NCBI GenBank assembly: GCA_965238125.1
Contig: OZ250179.1
Location: 4,960,001-5,024,000 of the forward strand
Direction of reading: 5' to 3'
From: UBA6623 sp965238125
GTDB taxonomy: Bacteria; Acidobacteriota; Terriglobia; Bryobacterales; UBA6623
DNA length: 64,000 nucleotides
In this document: positions 49,332 through 59,438 of the stretch, in pieces
Numbering within the stretch: the first letter of the stretch is position 1
How the letters are laid out: every line of letters starts with the position of its first letter
The notes under the pieces: model-generated
What the model was told of the DNA's origin: nothing
The model's input: the letters and a program-made list of their open reading frames with translations, nothing else
Database searches by the model: none
Position numbers and translations under genes: made by a program

Positions 49332-51907
49332 TTACGGCTTCAGTCCCATTCGTTCAAAGAGCTTTGGAAACCTGGGATCCGAACGCAGGCCGTCGAGCAG
49401 GGGGTCGCGCAACCACGACGCGACCAAAGACCGCTCCTCAATGGCCTCTTCGTAATACTCGATCGCCAGGTCCATCTCACCGAGTGTGGCGTAGATCAGC
49501 GCCGGCAGGGCAGGAAAGATGTACTCCGTCTCGGCGCGATCCAGCAACTCTTGAAGCAGCTTCCGCGCCTCATCCTTACGGCCCACGTACGCCAGGGCGG
49601 CGCCCCCCACCGACAGCGGGATGGGCGCTCGCCGGGAAAGTCGAAGTGCTTGTTCGACTGCGGTTCCAACCTCGCTCTTATTCCCCTTGAGCGCGTACGC
49701 CCGAGCGAGAGTCCTATAGGTCGAGGAGGTCTCGGAGTCCGCTTCCAAACGCTTTTCGCGCTTCCCGCACGCCTCGATCGTACTGTCGAGCAACTACGGA
49801 AAAATAGGCGACTTCCGCATTGATGACCGAAGAGAGCGGGTCGAGTTCCCAGGCGCGCCGAATCGAGGCCAGCGCCTCCGCCCCCTCCCCAACCGTTTGA
49901 AAGTAAAAGGCGAACCAATGGTGTGCTGTTCAGTACTCGGGGTTGAGCTCGATCGCTCGCCGAAACTCTCGCTCCGCTCCCGGCCAGTCCCACTCGTAGA
50001 GAGTCTTCATGTAGCCGAGAGTGGCGTGAGGTTCGGCAAGCGTCTCGTCAATCTCGATGGCTTGCCGCGCCGCCGCCCGGGCTCGGGGGAAAGCCTCTTC
50101 GGGACGCATCACGCCCCACCCGCCGAGCATCAGAAAGGCATCGCCGAGCCCGGCCCAGGCAAGCGCGTAGCCGGGGTCCTTGGCGACTGCTTGCTGAAAA
50201 TACTCCCTGCTTCTCGCGATGCCGTCTCCGCGTCTTTGTAACTCGTAGCGGCCCTGGAGATAAAGTCGATAAGCCTCGGGGTCCGGCGTGGACGGACCGA
50301 CCAGCCTCTGTCGTTCCTCTCCGGTGAGGTGCGACCGCAATTGCTCGGAGATCTCTTTCGAGATCGCCTGCTCAATCGCCAAAAAGTCCGCCGCGGGTTG
50401 CCTGTATTGGTTCCGCCAAAGGATCGCCCCGTCGTCGGCATCCACCAGCTCGGCGCTGACCGACAAGGAGTCGCCACGCTGCTCGATCCTTCCATTCAAC
50501 AGGGCGCGCACTCCCAACTCCCGACCGATCTCCTGAATGTCCGTGTCCCGCCCCTTGTAGCGAAAGACCTTGTCGCGCGAAATGACCTTCAGCCCAGGGA
50601 TGCCCGAAAGACCGGTAATGAGGCTCTCGCTGATCCCGTCGCTGAGGTATTCGGTTTCCGGGTCATTCGATGCATTGACAAACGGCAGAACGGCGAGCGA
50701 GTCGACGGGGCCGGCGCCTGAGAATGTATAGATGCCTATGCCCCCGGCCACGAGGGCGCCGCCGGCCGCCAGGCCGAGAACCACGCGGCGACTGACTTTC
50801 GACTTCGTCCGTTTCGCGCGCCGGCGGCGGGGAATCGCCGCCTCCTCGCCCGTCACGACCGACCGCCGCAAAGCCCGCAAGTCGACAAGGATCTCCTCGA
50901 CATGCTGGTAGCGTTCGTCACGGTCCTTCGCTAGAGCTTTCTCGACGATACGGTCCAGATCGACGGGTAATCCGCTGCGAAGAGCCGTCGGCGGTTCGGG
51001 CTCGGTGTTCACTACCGCATAGGCCACGGCCGCTTCCATCTCCCCCCTAAACGGAAGCTGCCCCGTGAGCATCTCGTAGAGGACGACGCCCAGCGACCAG
51101 ATGTCGGTGCGGCGGTCGGTTGGTTGCGCCTGGGCTTGCTCGGGGGACATGTAGGCGGGCGTACCCAGCGTGGTTCCGGTGTTGGTGAGCTGACTTCGAT
51201 CTCCCACTTGGGCCAAGCCGAAGTCCATTACCTTGACTTCGCCGCCATCGGGAATCATCAGATTGGCGCTCTTGACGTCGCGGTGGACCACTTCAGTTTT
51301 CGTGCGCCGTTTGCAAGCCTTGGGCGGTTTGTATGGCGATGTCGAGGGCCTCTTCGAGCTTCAGCGGGCGTTGCTTGAGCTTGTCCTTGACGGTTTGGCC
51401 TTCGAGGTAGGCCATGGCGAGGAAGGTGCGTCCTTCGGCCTCGTCGATCTCATAGACCGGGCAAATGTTCGGGTGATCCAAGCGGGCGGCGGCCTGCGCC
51501 TCCCGGACGAAGCGCGCTTTGCGTTCGGGGTCTTCGATCGCGTGCGGGGCCAAGAACTTCAGCGCCACTGCCCGCTCCAGCTTGGTGTCATGGGCCTTGT
51601 AGACGACGCCCATTCCGCCTTCGCCCAGTTTCTCGGTGATGTGGTAGTGGGAGATGGTCCGGCCGACCATGTCCCATGGCGAATCGGCTGAAGACGGGGA
51701 CTTGAGCAAGTCCGACGCGTCTTCCCAGGCCGGACGGTCGAGCCGGCCGCCACGCGAGACATCCTGTTCGAGCAGCGACTCGACCTCGCGTTGGAGTTCC
51801 GGGTCTCCCGCGCAAGTTTCCGCCAAGTAGGCCGCCCGCTCCTCGGGCGCCCGCGACCGAGCCGAGTGGTAGACGGCCTCCACGCGCCGCCAACGTTCCG
51901 CGTCCAT
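49332..51907 (-). pseudogene. TPR Ser/Thr protein kinase, three inactivating lesions
   Basis: The intact gene would encode a Hanks-type kinase (LGEGGMGVVYKAHD; VALKF; VVHRDVKSANLM; VMDFGLA; TPAYMSPEQ; DIWSLGVVLYEML), a membrane helix (VVLGLAAGGALVAGGIGIYTF), a TolB/FlgO-like section (SLAVLPFVNASNDPETEYLSDGI) and TPRs. Three lesions break it. At about 51293 an extra base after TAHEN shifts the frame just before the catalytic HRD. At 49932-49930 a TGA replaces a sense codon in NPEY-stop-TAHHWFAFYF. At about 49750 an extra T shifts the frame before EADSETSSTYRTLARAY. Three independent hits make decay more likely than sequencing error. Start at ATG 51907. Confidence 0.82.
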
Positions 51908-51933
51908 ACCACACTCCCCTCGGGGCGGATTAT

Positions 51934-52138
51934 ACCGCAGGGAGGGTGGCATGGGCCGCCCGGTGGCTTTAGGTTTCGCTACCGCGCCCGGAACTCTTCG
52001 TACCCAAGGCAGTCGAGCTACAGTTCGACCCAACTGAGGAGTTTTGTTACAGTTCTGTTACAGTTCGTAGCCTCAGTTACACTTTCGACGTGAGCGGCAA
52101 AATTGGAACTTGTTTATAATCAATGGGATAAACACTCC
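51934..52138. other. region upstream of tRNA-Val with short direct repeats
   Basis: Three copies of ACAGTTC (two as TTACAGTTC), plus CAGTTAC, occur between 52019 and 52080. A TATAAT box (52115-52120) lies 19 bp before the tRNA and is its likely -10 element. Confidence 0.4.
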
Positions 52139-52215
52139 GGGCGGTTAGCTCAGTTGGTTAGAGCGCCTGCCTTACAAGCAGGAGGTCCCGAGTTCGAGTC
52201 TCGGACCGCCCACCA
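52139..52215 (+). tRNA. tRNA-Val (anticodon TAC)
   Basis: A 77-base cloverleaf with encoded CCA. Acceptor stem GGGCGGT pairs with ACCGCCC; D arm AGCTCAGTTGGTTAGAGC; anticodon stem CCTGC/GCAGG with loop CTTACAA, anticodon TAC reading GUA; T arm CCGAG TTCGAGT CTCGG. All stems are perfect. Confidence 0.97.
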
Positions 52216-52289
52216 ATGTTTTCAATGAGTTAGGGGCTTGTCAGCTTGGCCGGCGAGTGCGATTGTAACCATTTTTGTAACTATTCAGG

Positions 52290-52496
52290 TCAATGAGTCG
52301 GTTCTGAAGCGGCAGCGCTCGACTGTTCCCGCTTCCGATTCAGGTAGTGATCCACCTTGCGTGCAGCCTCTTCGAGGTCCCGATCAGCAACGATGTTGTA
52401 TCGTTCGTAAACCGACCGAGTCTTGTGTCCGCTGATCTCCATGGCGATCTTTTCCCGCACTACACTAGGTGATACGGGAAGCCTGGAGGTTAACAA
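52290..52496 (-). pseudogene. C-terminal remnant of a tyrosine recombinase (integrase)
   Basis: The readable part, IAMEISGHKTRSVYERYNIV...DLEEAARKVDHYL, matches the end of phage-type integrases: the GHK box with its His and the nucleophile Tyr in YERYN. The rest of the enzyme, including the Arg boxes, is absent; upstream sequence belongs to the dioxygenase gene on the other strand. It lies 75 bp from tRNA-Val, the usual integration target of such elements, so it marks an old integrated element. Confidence 0.7.
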
Positions 52497-53119
52497 TGCT
52501 CATCAAGATTTCAAGACGCAGCCTTCTTCTCGTCGCCGCGGCCCCCGCACTCGCTCAGCTAAAGCACACGTCCATGCAGACCATCGGACCCTTCTTCCCC
52601 GCCGAGCGCGCCTGGGACAAGGACACCGATCTTTCCAAAGTGAAAGGCAAGCCCGGGCGTGCGAAGGGTGATCTATTGTATGTGACGGGGCGAGTGCTGA
52701 ACCCGCGCGGTGAACCTGTCCGCGGGGCGGCGCTCGAGATCTGGCAAGCCAACGCGGCCGGCCGGTATCGCCACGGCGCGGATGAGAATTCCGCTCCCCT
52801 CGACCCGAACTTCGAGGGCTATGCGCTGCTGCAGACCGACAACGACGGGCGTTACCGCTTTAAGACAGTCAAGCCGGCCGCCTATCCCGTGGAGGCAAAG
52901 TGGTCGCGGCCGCCACACATCCATTTCGACGTTACGGGGAAACACAGCCGCGTCGTCACGCAGATGTACTTCCCCGATGAGCCGTTGAATGAAACAGATC
53001 GGCTTTTCAAACAGGCCGAGGACACGTCGACGTTGATCGCCAAGATCCTCCAACCCGAGAAGGAGATGGAACCGGAGGCCAAGCTGGCGGTGTGGGATAT
53101 CGTGCTGAATCTGGGATGA
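52496..53119 (+). CDS. Tat-exported intradiol ring-cleavage dioxygenase-like protein
   Basis: The 207-residue protein resembles protocatechuate 3,4-dioxygenase, which opens catechol rings with Fe(III). Ligand candidates are Tyr in AGRYRHG and GRYRF and the His pair in RPPHIHF (about residues 140-145). A twin-arginine-like leader (ISRRSLLLVAAAPALAQ) precedes the domain, so it is probably exported folded. I start at ATG 52496; an ATG at 52469 is less suited to the leader. Related extracytoplasmic proteins are common in acidobacteria, and the natural substrate is uncertain. Confidence 0.8.
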   Translation: MLIKISRRSLLLVAAAPALAQLKHTSMQTIGPFFPAERAWDKDTDLSKVKGKPGRAKGDLLYVTGRVLNPRGEPVRGAALEIWQANAAGRYRHGADENSAPLDPNFEGYALLQTDNDGRYRFKTVKPAAYPVEAKWSRPPHIHFDVTGKHSRVVTQMYFPDEPLNETDRLFKQAEDTSTLIAKILQPEKEMEPEAKLAVWDIVLNLG

Positions 53120-53141
53120 GTCAGTTAGCGCTCGAACCGAT

Positions 53142-53303
53142 GTGGCCGAGGTCGGGCCGGTCGCTTCTGCGGCTGCATTTTCCATCGCTGCGGTGGCCGG
53201 AGGAGCTCTCAAAGACTCCAAAACGACCCCATTGATCACCGTGGACGAAGCGGTTCAGGCAATGAAGAAAGCCGCTGGCGCTGGATACAAGCCTCCCGGA
53301 TAA
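53142..53303 (+). CDS. possible small ORF or gene remnant
   Basis: A 53-codon frame starting with GTG (MAEVGPVASAAAFSIAAVAGG...LITVDEAVQAMKKAAGAGYKPPG) has coding-like composition and a plausible helix. The frame stays open upstream into the dioxygenase gene, so it may be the tail of a lost gene. No family recognised. Confidence 0.25.
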   Translation: MAEVGPVASAAAFSIAAVAGGALKDSKTTPLITVDEAVQAMKKAAGAGYKPPG

Positions 53304-53452
53304 CTCGCTTTTCTGAAGCCAGCGCTCCTGGCGGTCGCGGAGCTTGGGGCGACGAAACAATCAATCTCGTAGGCAGTATCGGAGCCCTTCGGAGATCCGT
53401 GATCGCGGTAGGAATGCCGGTTACCCGGCACCCCCCGCACAGATCCGCGCTC

Positions 53453-53880
53453 GCGCTCTGGGCTTCCATGAGAGGTGGGTCGCTTGTCAAGGGCGGTCGT
53501 TGGGAGGCGTTGGTCGGTTTGTCGGATCCGGCCCGGGTCCTCATGCCTTGCGGCGCGTTGAGGACCGGGCTTCCATTCGCAGTGTTATCGGTCTCGTTGT
53601 TGACCTCTGCTGGTTGGGGTCCGGTCTTTCGGCGCTGCTCTCTCTGTTGCGGCTTCGACCCATCCTCGAAAGAATCGGCCTGCCTGCCCAGAGCCCGCAG
53701 TCACCGTGACACGATCTCGATTCTCCGCCGCGGCCTCGCTTCGTCCGCCCAATCCCCTACTCCCTTCCTTTCAACAGGAATCTTCTTGCCGCCGAGTCCC
53801 CGTTAGGGGGCTCGCGGATGTCCTCATCACGTTGCTTCATCCGAAACCGTTGCCGCCGACTGCGCCTCATCGTCCCTGCC
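53453..53880 (-). ncRNA. candidate bridge RNA region of IS110 copy 2
   Basis: Same 428-bp non-coding tail as in copy 1, with the GCCCGGGTCCTCA / TGAGGACCGGGC stem at 53531-53570. Assignment as guide RNA is inference from the family. Confidence 0.3.
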
Positions 53881-55077
53881 TTATGGGGAAACCGTTTCCG
53901 TCAGCCCGTGCAGCGGATCGTAGTTTTCTTGTTTCACCCACAACACATGCATCAGCACCGCCAACTTGCGCGCCACCGCCACCACCGCCCGCTTCTTCGC
54001 ATGTCCTCCGCCGCGCGCCGCCAAACCCAAACCCCAGCGCCTGAGCGTGGAGTCGGTCCCGAACGGCCCCAGCACCCAGTGCGCGCACTGAATCAACGTC
54101 CGCCGCAGCAGCGGATCTCCCGATTTCGTCACGCCCAGCCGCAGTGACCGCTCGCCCGATTGGCGTTGCTTGGGACGCAGCCCCACCAGCGCGCCGACCT
54201 GCCGCGAACGCTTCACGCGGCCCGGGTCGTTGTCGAGCGCCAACACGAACGTCAACGCCGTCAGCGGCCCCACCCCTCCGATCGTTCGCAGCCGCTCGAC
54301 CGCTGCGTATTGCTTGCCCAACGCGACGATTTGTTTGTCATATTCGCGGATCGTCGCGCCGAGGCTTTCGATTTGTGTCGCCACCCCCAACAACGCCGCG
54401 TGCAACACCTCGGGGCAGGCCTCCCGGACGCGCTCGACCCATTGGTTCTGGGCGCATCGGCCCAAGCGGATGCCGTGCGACTTCGCCATGCCGCGCAAAC
54501 TCCCTTTCAATTTCGTGCGGCACTCGAGCACGGCCTCGCGCGCCCGCAACAACGTGCGTTGTTGTTCGGTCTCGAGCTTGCGCGGCGCGACGGGATTCAA
54601 CAGGGCCGGGTTGGTGCGTCCCAGCTCGGCCAACCAATAGGCGTCGTTGCGGTCGTTTTTCGAGTCGGATTGGCTGATTAAACGCAATTGCCGCGCGTCG
54701 GCGACGAGCACGTCGTGGGCGAGGGCGGCCAGGCGGCGGCGAATCCAGTTGCTGTGGCTGCCGGTTTCGATCACAATGCGCAGCCGCGGCCAACGGCGGA
54801 ACCAGCGATCCAAGGCCTCCGGGCGGGTGGGGACTTGGCATTCCTCGAGGCTTTCGCCGGCGAGGTCGGTGAGCCGTACGAAGCAACGTTTGTCGCCGAT
54901 GTCGACGCCGGCGACGGCGCAAATTTCGTTGTCTTTTTGCATCTGGATGCGTTGTTGCGCCAACTGTTGTTCGAGCTGGGTGAGTTGGCGGGTCTTCGCT
55001 TGTGAGCTGTCGGCTTTCTTGGTTTGGTGTTTGTCGGTTTGGTTCTTGTCGGTCTGTTGTTTGCTATTCTTCTTCAT
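53881..55077 (-). CDS. IS110-family recombinase, copy 2
   Basis: 398 residues, DEDD motifs and Ser motif as in copy 1 (see 4277-5473); it differs by Lys-Thr-Arg in place of Lys-Ala-Arg near residue 26. The frame is also open upstream of the ATG at 55077, but AAGGAGG just before that ATG supports it. Intact. Confidence 0.9.
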   Translation of the reverse strand: MKKNSKQQTDKNQTDKHQTKKADSSQAKTRQLTQLEQQLAQQRIQMQKDNEICAVAGVDIGDKRCFVRLTDLAGESLEECQVPTRPEALDRWFRRWPRLRIVIETGSHSNWIRRRLAALAHDVLVADARQLRLISQSDSKNDRNDAYWLAELGRTNPALLNPVAPRKLETEQQRTLLRAREAVLECRTKLKGSLRGMAKSHGIRLGRCAQNQWVERVREACPEVLHAALLGVATQIESLGATIREYDKQIVALGKQYAAVERLRTIGGVGPLTALTFVLALDNDPGRVKRSRQVGALVGLRPKQRQSGERSLRLGVTKSGDPLLRRTLIQCAHWVLGPFGTDSTLRRWGLGLAARGGGHAKKRAVVAVARKLAVLMHVLWVKQENYDPLHGLTETVSP

Positions 55078-56566
55078 GGCTGGTCGCCTCCTTTTCAAAA
55101 ATCCATTGCACCTCCCTTGTGGAGAAGTGCGCTGCTGCCGGTAGCCTACCGCTTCCCGGCTCCAAGCAACCAGCCTCTCATCCCATCTCTGCATCTGCCT
55201 TGTCAGCGTGCGGGCCGCTCCCATCTGTTAAGGACAAGTAAAATATCTTCGGCGGAGGTAACGACTTCTTAGAAGAATCGCCGAGCCAATGGGAGGCAGG
55301 TTTCAGCGACCCGCTCCAGGGAGAATGATCGTGAACATAAAAACCGCCACATTCGCTCTGTCGTTATCACTGGCCGCGGTGCCGGCCCTATTCGCCGAAG
55401 CATCGACCAAAGACTCATGGCACCAATGGCGCGGCCCGCACAACAACGGCGTCGCCGAGGGCGACGCTCCCTTGCATTTCTCCGATAGCGAACACGTCAA
55501 ATGGCGGATCAACATCCCCGGGAAGGGCAACTCGACGCCGGTGATCTGGGGTGACACGATCTTCGTCACCACGGCCGTGCCCACCGAACCCATTCCCGAA
55601 GCGGCGCCGGGCCGCGGGCGGGGCTTTGGCGGTCGAGGCGGGCCGGGCGGACCTCGCGGGGGTGCTCGGGGACCAGGGGGACCCGGCGGGGGAGGCTTTG
55701 ATTTCGACCGCTTTCTCGAACGCTTACCCGAAGAGCATCGCACGAAGGCGAAGGACATTCTCAAAGGCCGCGACCCGTGGGAGCTCAACGAAGAGGAACG
55801 CCAACAATTTCGCGAAGTCATGCGGGAAGCCTTTGGCGGCGGAGGCCCTGTGGGGCCCGGGGAACGCGAGGTGGACGGCGCGGCAGGGGAGGCTTCGGCC
55901 CCGGCGGTGGCTCGAGCATGCTGGTCAATCACAAATTCGTCGTCATGGCAATCGACAAGAAATCGGGGAAGGTTCTTTGGGAGCAGACCGCGACGGAGCA
56001 AAAGCCGCACGAGAGCCACCACCGCCAATACGGCAGCTTCGCGTCCAACTCCGCGATTACCGATGGCGAGATGCTGTACGTCAACTTCGGTTCCCGAGGC
56101 CTTTACGCCTACGATCTCGAAGGCAACCTGAAATGGAAAAAAGATCTAGGTAACCTTCAGATACGCTTCTCTTTCGGCGAGGGCATTGCTCCGATCCTTC
56201 ACGGAAACCACCTGGTGATCCAAAACGACCACGAAGGACAATCCTACATCGTCGTCTTCGACAAGCGGAACGGCGAAGAGCTTTGGCGGGCTGAACGCGA
56301 CGAACACAGCAGTTGGCCCCAACCGATCGTCGTCGAATACGATGGGCGGACGCAATTGATCACGAGTTCGACCCGCCTTCGAGCGTATGACCTCGAGAAC
56401 GGCGACCTGATCTGGGAGGCGGGCGGCCTTGGCGGCAATGCGATTCCCGCCGTTGTGAACGTCGACGACGAGATGGTGATCGCGATGACCGGGTGGCGTG
56501 ACGGTAACACGATGGCTGTCAAGCTGGGGGGTAAAGGCGATCTGACCGACAACCCGGACTACATTA

Positions 56567-57659
56567 CTGAGTCTCGCATAATATACTGTCAATCGAGACA
56601 AAGAGAAGACTGTTTCCAGAAAGCGGTAATCAAGCGCGGTTTGCGGCGCATTCGCCGCAGCGCTTTGCGGGCGCGCTCGTCGAGTTCCCAGTAGTCCTTC
56701 GGGCAGACGTTGGGCAACTCGTGCTGCTTCCAGTACGCCCAAATGTATTCCACCGGGTTCAACTCCGGCGCATAGGGCGGCAAGTACTCCGTTGCGATGT
56801 GATCCTCGGAGAGCTGGATGAACTCCCGCACCAGGCGGCTGCGGTGCGCCGGCAGCCGGTCCCAGACGATCAGCAGTGGGCCGTCGATGTGGCGCACCAA
56901 AGCCTTCAGGAAGTCGATGACCTCCAGCTCGCCGATCGCGCCGGGATAGAGCCGGAAGTAAAAGTTGCGCAACGTCAGCCCGGCCGACACCGACAGCTTG
57001 TCCCAGTTGAAGTTGAACTCCAACACCGGTGTCTCGCCGCGCGGCGCCCAGGTGCGGCAACGATGCGGCTTCTGACTCAATCCGCTTTCGTCGATGAAGA
57101 CGATCGTACGTTCTTCTTTGCGGGCTTTTTTTTAATGGCCGGCCAAGTCTTGCGCTGCCAGCCGCGGATGGCCTCTTCGTTGCGCTCCCGCGCTTTGCCG
57201 ACGGGCCGTTGCGGGCTCCAACCGAGCGCCCGCAGGATCTTCCAGACATGGCCCTCGTGATAGCGCACGCCGAACTCGTCTCCGATCAGACGAGCGACCC
57301 GCGGACAGCTCCACAGCGGCGTCGGGAAGCCGTGCGCCTCGGGGCCTTCCAGCAGCAACGCCTCGAGGCGTTCGAGCTGCGCGGCGTCCAACAGCGGCTT
57401 ACGGCCGGCGCGGCCGGCCTGGCGCAACCCGGCTTCGCCGTCACGCCGGTATCGTCGCAGCCACTCGCTGACGCTTTGCCGCGCGACCTTCAATCGCCTC
57501 GCTGTCTCGGACTGACTACAGCCTTGCTCGACCAACCGGATCGCTTTGAAACGGCGCTTCTCCAGGGCCTCGAAATCCCGCCGTACGCCTTTTGTATTTC
57601 CCATACATACAAAGACGTACGTACCCCAAAAAAGTGTCACTTTATTTTGCGAGACTCAA
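56567..57659 (-). mobile_element. IS630-family insertion sequence, copy 2
   Basis: 1093 bp flanked by TA at 56565-56566 and 57660-57661, with the same terminal repeats as copy 1. It sits inside the PQQ-type gene. Confidence 0.92.
56589..57604 (-). CDS. IS630 transposase, joined by -1 frameshift, copy 2
   Basis: Same organisation as copy 1: first frame from ATG 57604, A8 slippery site near 57125, second frame to 56589. The catalytic Asp-Asp-Glu residues are all present after the -1 shift. Confidence 0.85.
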
Positions 57660-57818
57660 TAAGTGGACCAATCAGAAAGGCAACTCCTACACGGCATCCC
57701 CGGTGCTGCACGACGGGATTCTGTACTTCGTGACGGATCGCGGCATGGTCAGCGCGTTCGACGCCAAGACCGGCGAGAAGTTTTACCATCAGCAGCGGCT
57801 GCCTAACGCCTACTCTTT

Positions 57819-58146
57819 CATGGTAACTAAGGATCTGGCCGAGGCGGTGGGCCGGGCTGCGCAGGCGGCCTTAGTCGTCGTCGGCACCTACGCTGACACC
57901 CTTGCGAAGCTGACTTTTGAGCTGAACCATTGCATCCTTCTCGCTTTCGTTGCGGCTCATGGTTGGATGGCGGACGAGATGGTCGAAAGATTTCTGCAAA
58001 CGGTGCGCGGGACAGACTTAACAGCTGTAACATCCCGTACTCGCAACCCGTAGCGATGCCCGACGTGCTTGCTCCGCGCTCCGAAAATCGCCTGTTCGGT
58101 CGGGAGGTCACTATTTGCCCTTTTCTTAGTACACGATATTCGCTCG
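57819..58146. other. unassigned sequence after the PQQ gene break
   Basis: From 57819 the frame continues to a stop at 58053 (VTKDLAEAVGRAAQAALVVVG...) but no longer resembles the propeller. I recognise no family. It is probably foreign or rearranged sequence joined to the broken gene. Confidence 0.35.
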
Positions 58147-59172
58147 TCATGAACGGCTGACCGGGCCGAGCGCCCCCAAGCGCCCGATCACCTCTTCGGC
58201 TTCCCGCACGATGCTTCGAACCACTTCCCCCGCGCCCTCGATCTCCCGAATCAAACCCGCGCTCTGCCCCGCCGGCAACACACCGTTGTCCACATCCCCC
58301 TCCAAACGCCCCCGCCGCGAAGCATCGGTCCCGACCCGGATCGCTTGTAGCGGATAGCCCTCGATTTCGTCCTCGCGCTCGGCCCAATAGTCCGTGAAAT
58401 CATTCCGAATCATGCGGCAGGGCTTGCCGCTGTGGGCGCGGCTGACGACCGTGCCGTCTTCGCCGATCTCGGTGATGCGTTCTTTGTATCTCGCGTGAGC
58501 CCGCGCTTCCTCGGTCGCGATAAATCGCGTTCCAAGCCAAACGCCCTGGGCCCCCAGGGCCAGCGCCGCCGCCAATCCACGTCCGTCCGCCAACCCGCCG
58601 CCGGCGAGCACCGGTATGTCCACCGCGTCGACTACCGCCGGAATCAACACCGCCGTCCCGACGCGCCCGATGTGGCCTCCCCCATCCGACCCCGACGCAA
58701 TCACCGCGTCCACCCCGTCGTGAGCCGCTTTCACCGCATGCCGAACAGCCCCGACAACCGACATCACCACGATGCCCTGCCGGTGAGCTTCCGGGACCAC
58801 CCCGCGCGGGCTCCCCAGCCCCGAGATCAACACCGGAACGCGCTCTTCCAACACCACCCGCGCCAACCCTTCAACGTTGTCGGTGTAGCGAACCACTTCC
58901 CCGCCCTCGCTCTTGACGGCGCCGAAGAGAATGTCCACCCCGAAAGGCTTCCTCGTCAGTGACCGCACGATCCGCACCTGCTCTCGCAACGCCTCGGGCG
59001 TCATGTCCGTCCCGGCGCCGACGACCCCCAAGCCCCCGGCCTCGGAAACGGCGGCGGCGAGCGTCGCCTGCGCGACCATGCCCATGCCGGCTTGGAAGAC
59101 CGGGTACTCAATGCCGAGCTGTTCGCAGACGGGCGTCTTGAGACAATCGGGCGGAAGCGCGCGGGTCGCCAT
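58147..59172 (-). CDS. nitronate monooxygenase / FMN enoyl-reductase family protein
   Basis: The 341-residue TIM-barrel flavoprotein is of the NMO/FabK/2-nitropropane dioxygenase family. Visible motifs are YPVFQAGMGMVAQATLAAAVSEAGGLGVVG (the N-terminal barrel start), VDAVIASGSDGGGHIGRVG (the FMN phosphate and catalytic GGHxG region, about residue 180), IPVLAGGGLADGRGLAAAL and GAQGVWLGTRF. Typical substrates are alkyl nitronates or enoyl-ACP; the exact role is not readable. I use ATG 59172 (MATRALPP), the last ATG before the domain; an ATG at 59304 would add 44 unrelated residues. No obvious operon partner. Confidence 0.85.
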   Translation of the reverse strand: MATRALPPDCLKTPVCEQLGIEYPVFQAGMGMVAQATLAAAVSEAGGLGVVGAGTDMTPEALREQVRIVRSLTRKPFGVDILFGAVKSEGGEVVRYTDNVEGLARVVLEERVPVLISGLGSPRGVVPEAHRQGIVVMSVVGAVRHAVKAAHDGVDAVIASGSDGGGHIGRVGTAVLIPAVVDAVDIPVLAGGGLADGRGLAAALALGAQGVWLGTRFIATEEARAHARYKERITEIGEDGTVVSRAHSGKPCRMIRNDFTDYWAEREDEIEGYPLQAIRVGTDASRRGRLEGDVDNGVLPAGQSAGLIREIEGAGEVVRSIVREAEEVIGRLGALGPVSRS

Positions 59173-59438
59173 ATGAAATTCTCGGAACAAGGGATCGGGC
59201 GGCGAGCCGCTGCCGGCCCTCCAAAAAATTCCGCACTGCCAAGATAACAAGATGCAATCGGCGTTTGCCGCCTGACGGGCTGGGAAATAATGGGGACTGT
59301 CCACGCGCCGGCCGAATCAGTTCCACGGAATCAGTAACCGTTCCGGGCGCGAAACGGACTGTACCCGATTCTTTCACGGCCCCCGATTCGGCAGCCGGAC
59401 GGAAAAAAAGTGCAGACGCGAGCAGGCAACCCTACGAA
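59173..59438. other. short gap with repeat phrases
   Basis: Contains TGGGGACTGTCC (59291) and ACTGTACCCGATTCTTTCACGG (59360), similar to phrases at 43548 and 43830-43855. No gene seen. Confidence 0.4.

Larger units (their letters stand above)
53453..55191 (-). mobile_element. IS110-family insertion sequence, copy 2
   Basis: 1739 bp, the same length and orientation as copy 1 (3849-5587), with very few differences (for example position 54993 T against 5389 C, and 55168 A against 5564 G). The left flank (CCGGTTACCCGGCACCCCCC near 53420) is repeat-like. It sits about 135 bp upstream of the PQQ-type gene. Confidence 0.8.
55325..57818 (+). pseudogene. exported PQQ-type beta-propeller protein, multiply disrupted
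   Basis: The gene starts at ATG 55325 with GGGAGA upstream, a signal peptide (ATFALSLSLAAVPALFAEA) and the typical opening WHQWRGPHNNGVAEGDAPL, followed by KWRINIPGKGNSTPVIWGD. A Gly/Arg-rich insert follows. Propeller blades then show DKKSGKVLWEQTA, LYAYDLEGNLKWKKDLG and YIVVFDKRNGEELWRAERDE. Three lesions are present: a one-base shift in the Gly-rich run near 55855; the IS630 copy at 56567-57659; and loss of the 3' end after LPNAYSF (57818). Removing the IS and one TA gives NPDY-I-KWTNQKGNSYTASP, in frame. Such proteins are often linked to outer-membrane assembly or quinoprotein dehydrogenases; this one is defunct. Confidence 0.8.

Noticed and set aside
49930..49932. In-frame TGA in the kinase gene read as selenocysteine
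   Set aside because: The position lies in a TPR where homologues would have an ordinary residue, and two frameshifts in the same gene point to decay.
53867..54681. Several plus-strand ORFs inside the IS110 copies
   Set aside because: They are identical shadows of the recombinase gene in both copies.
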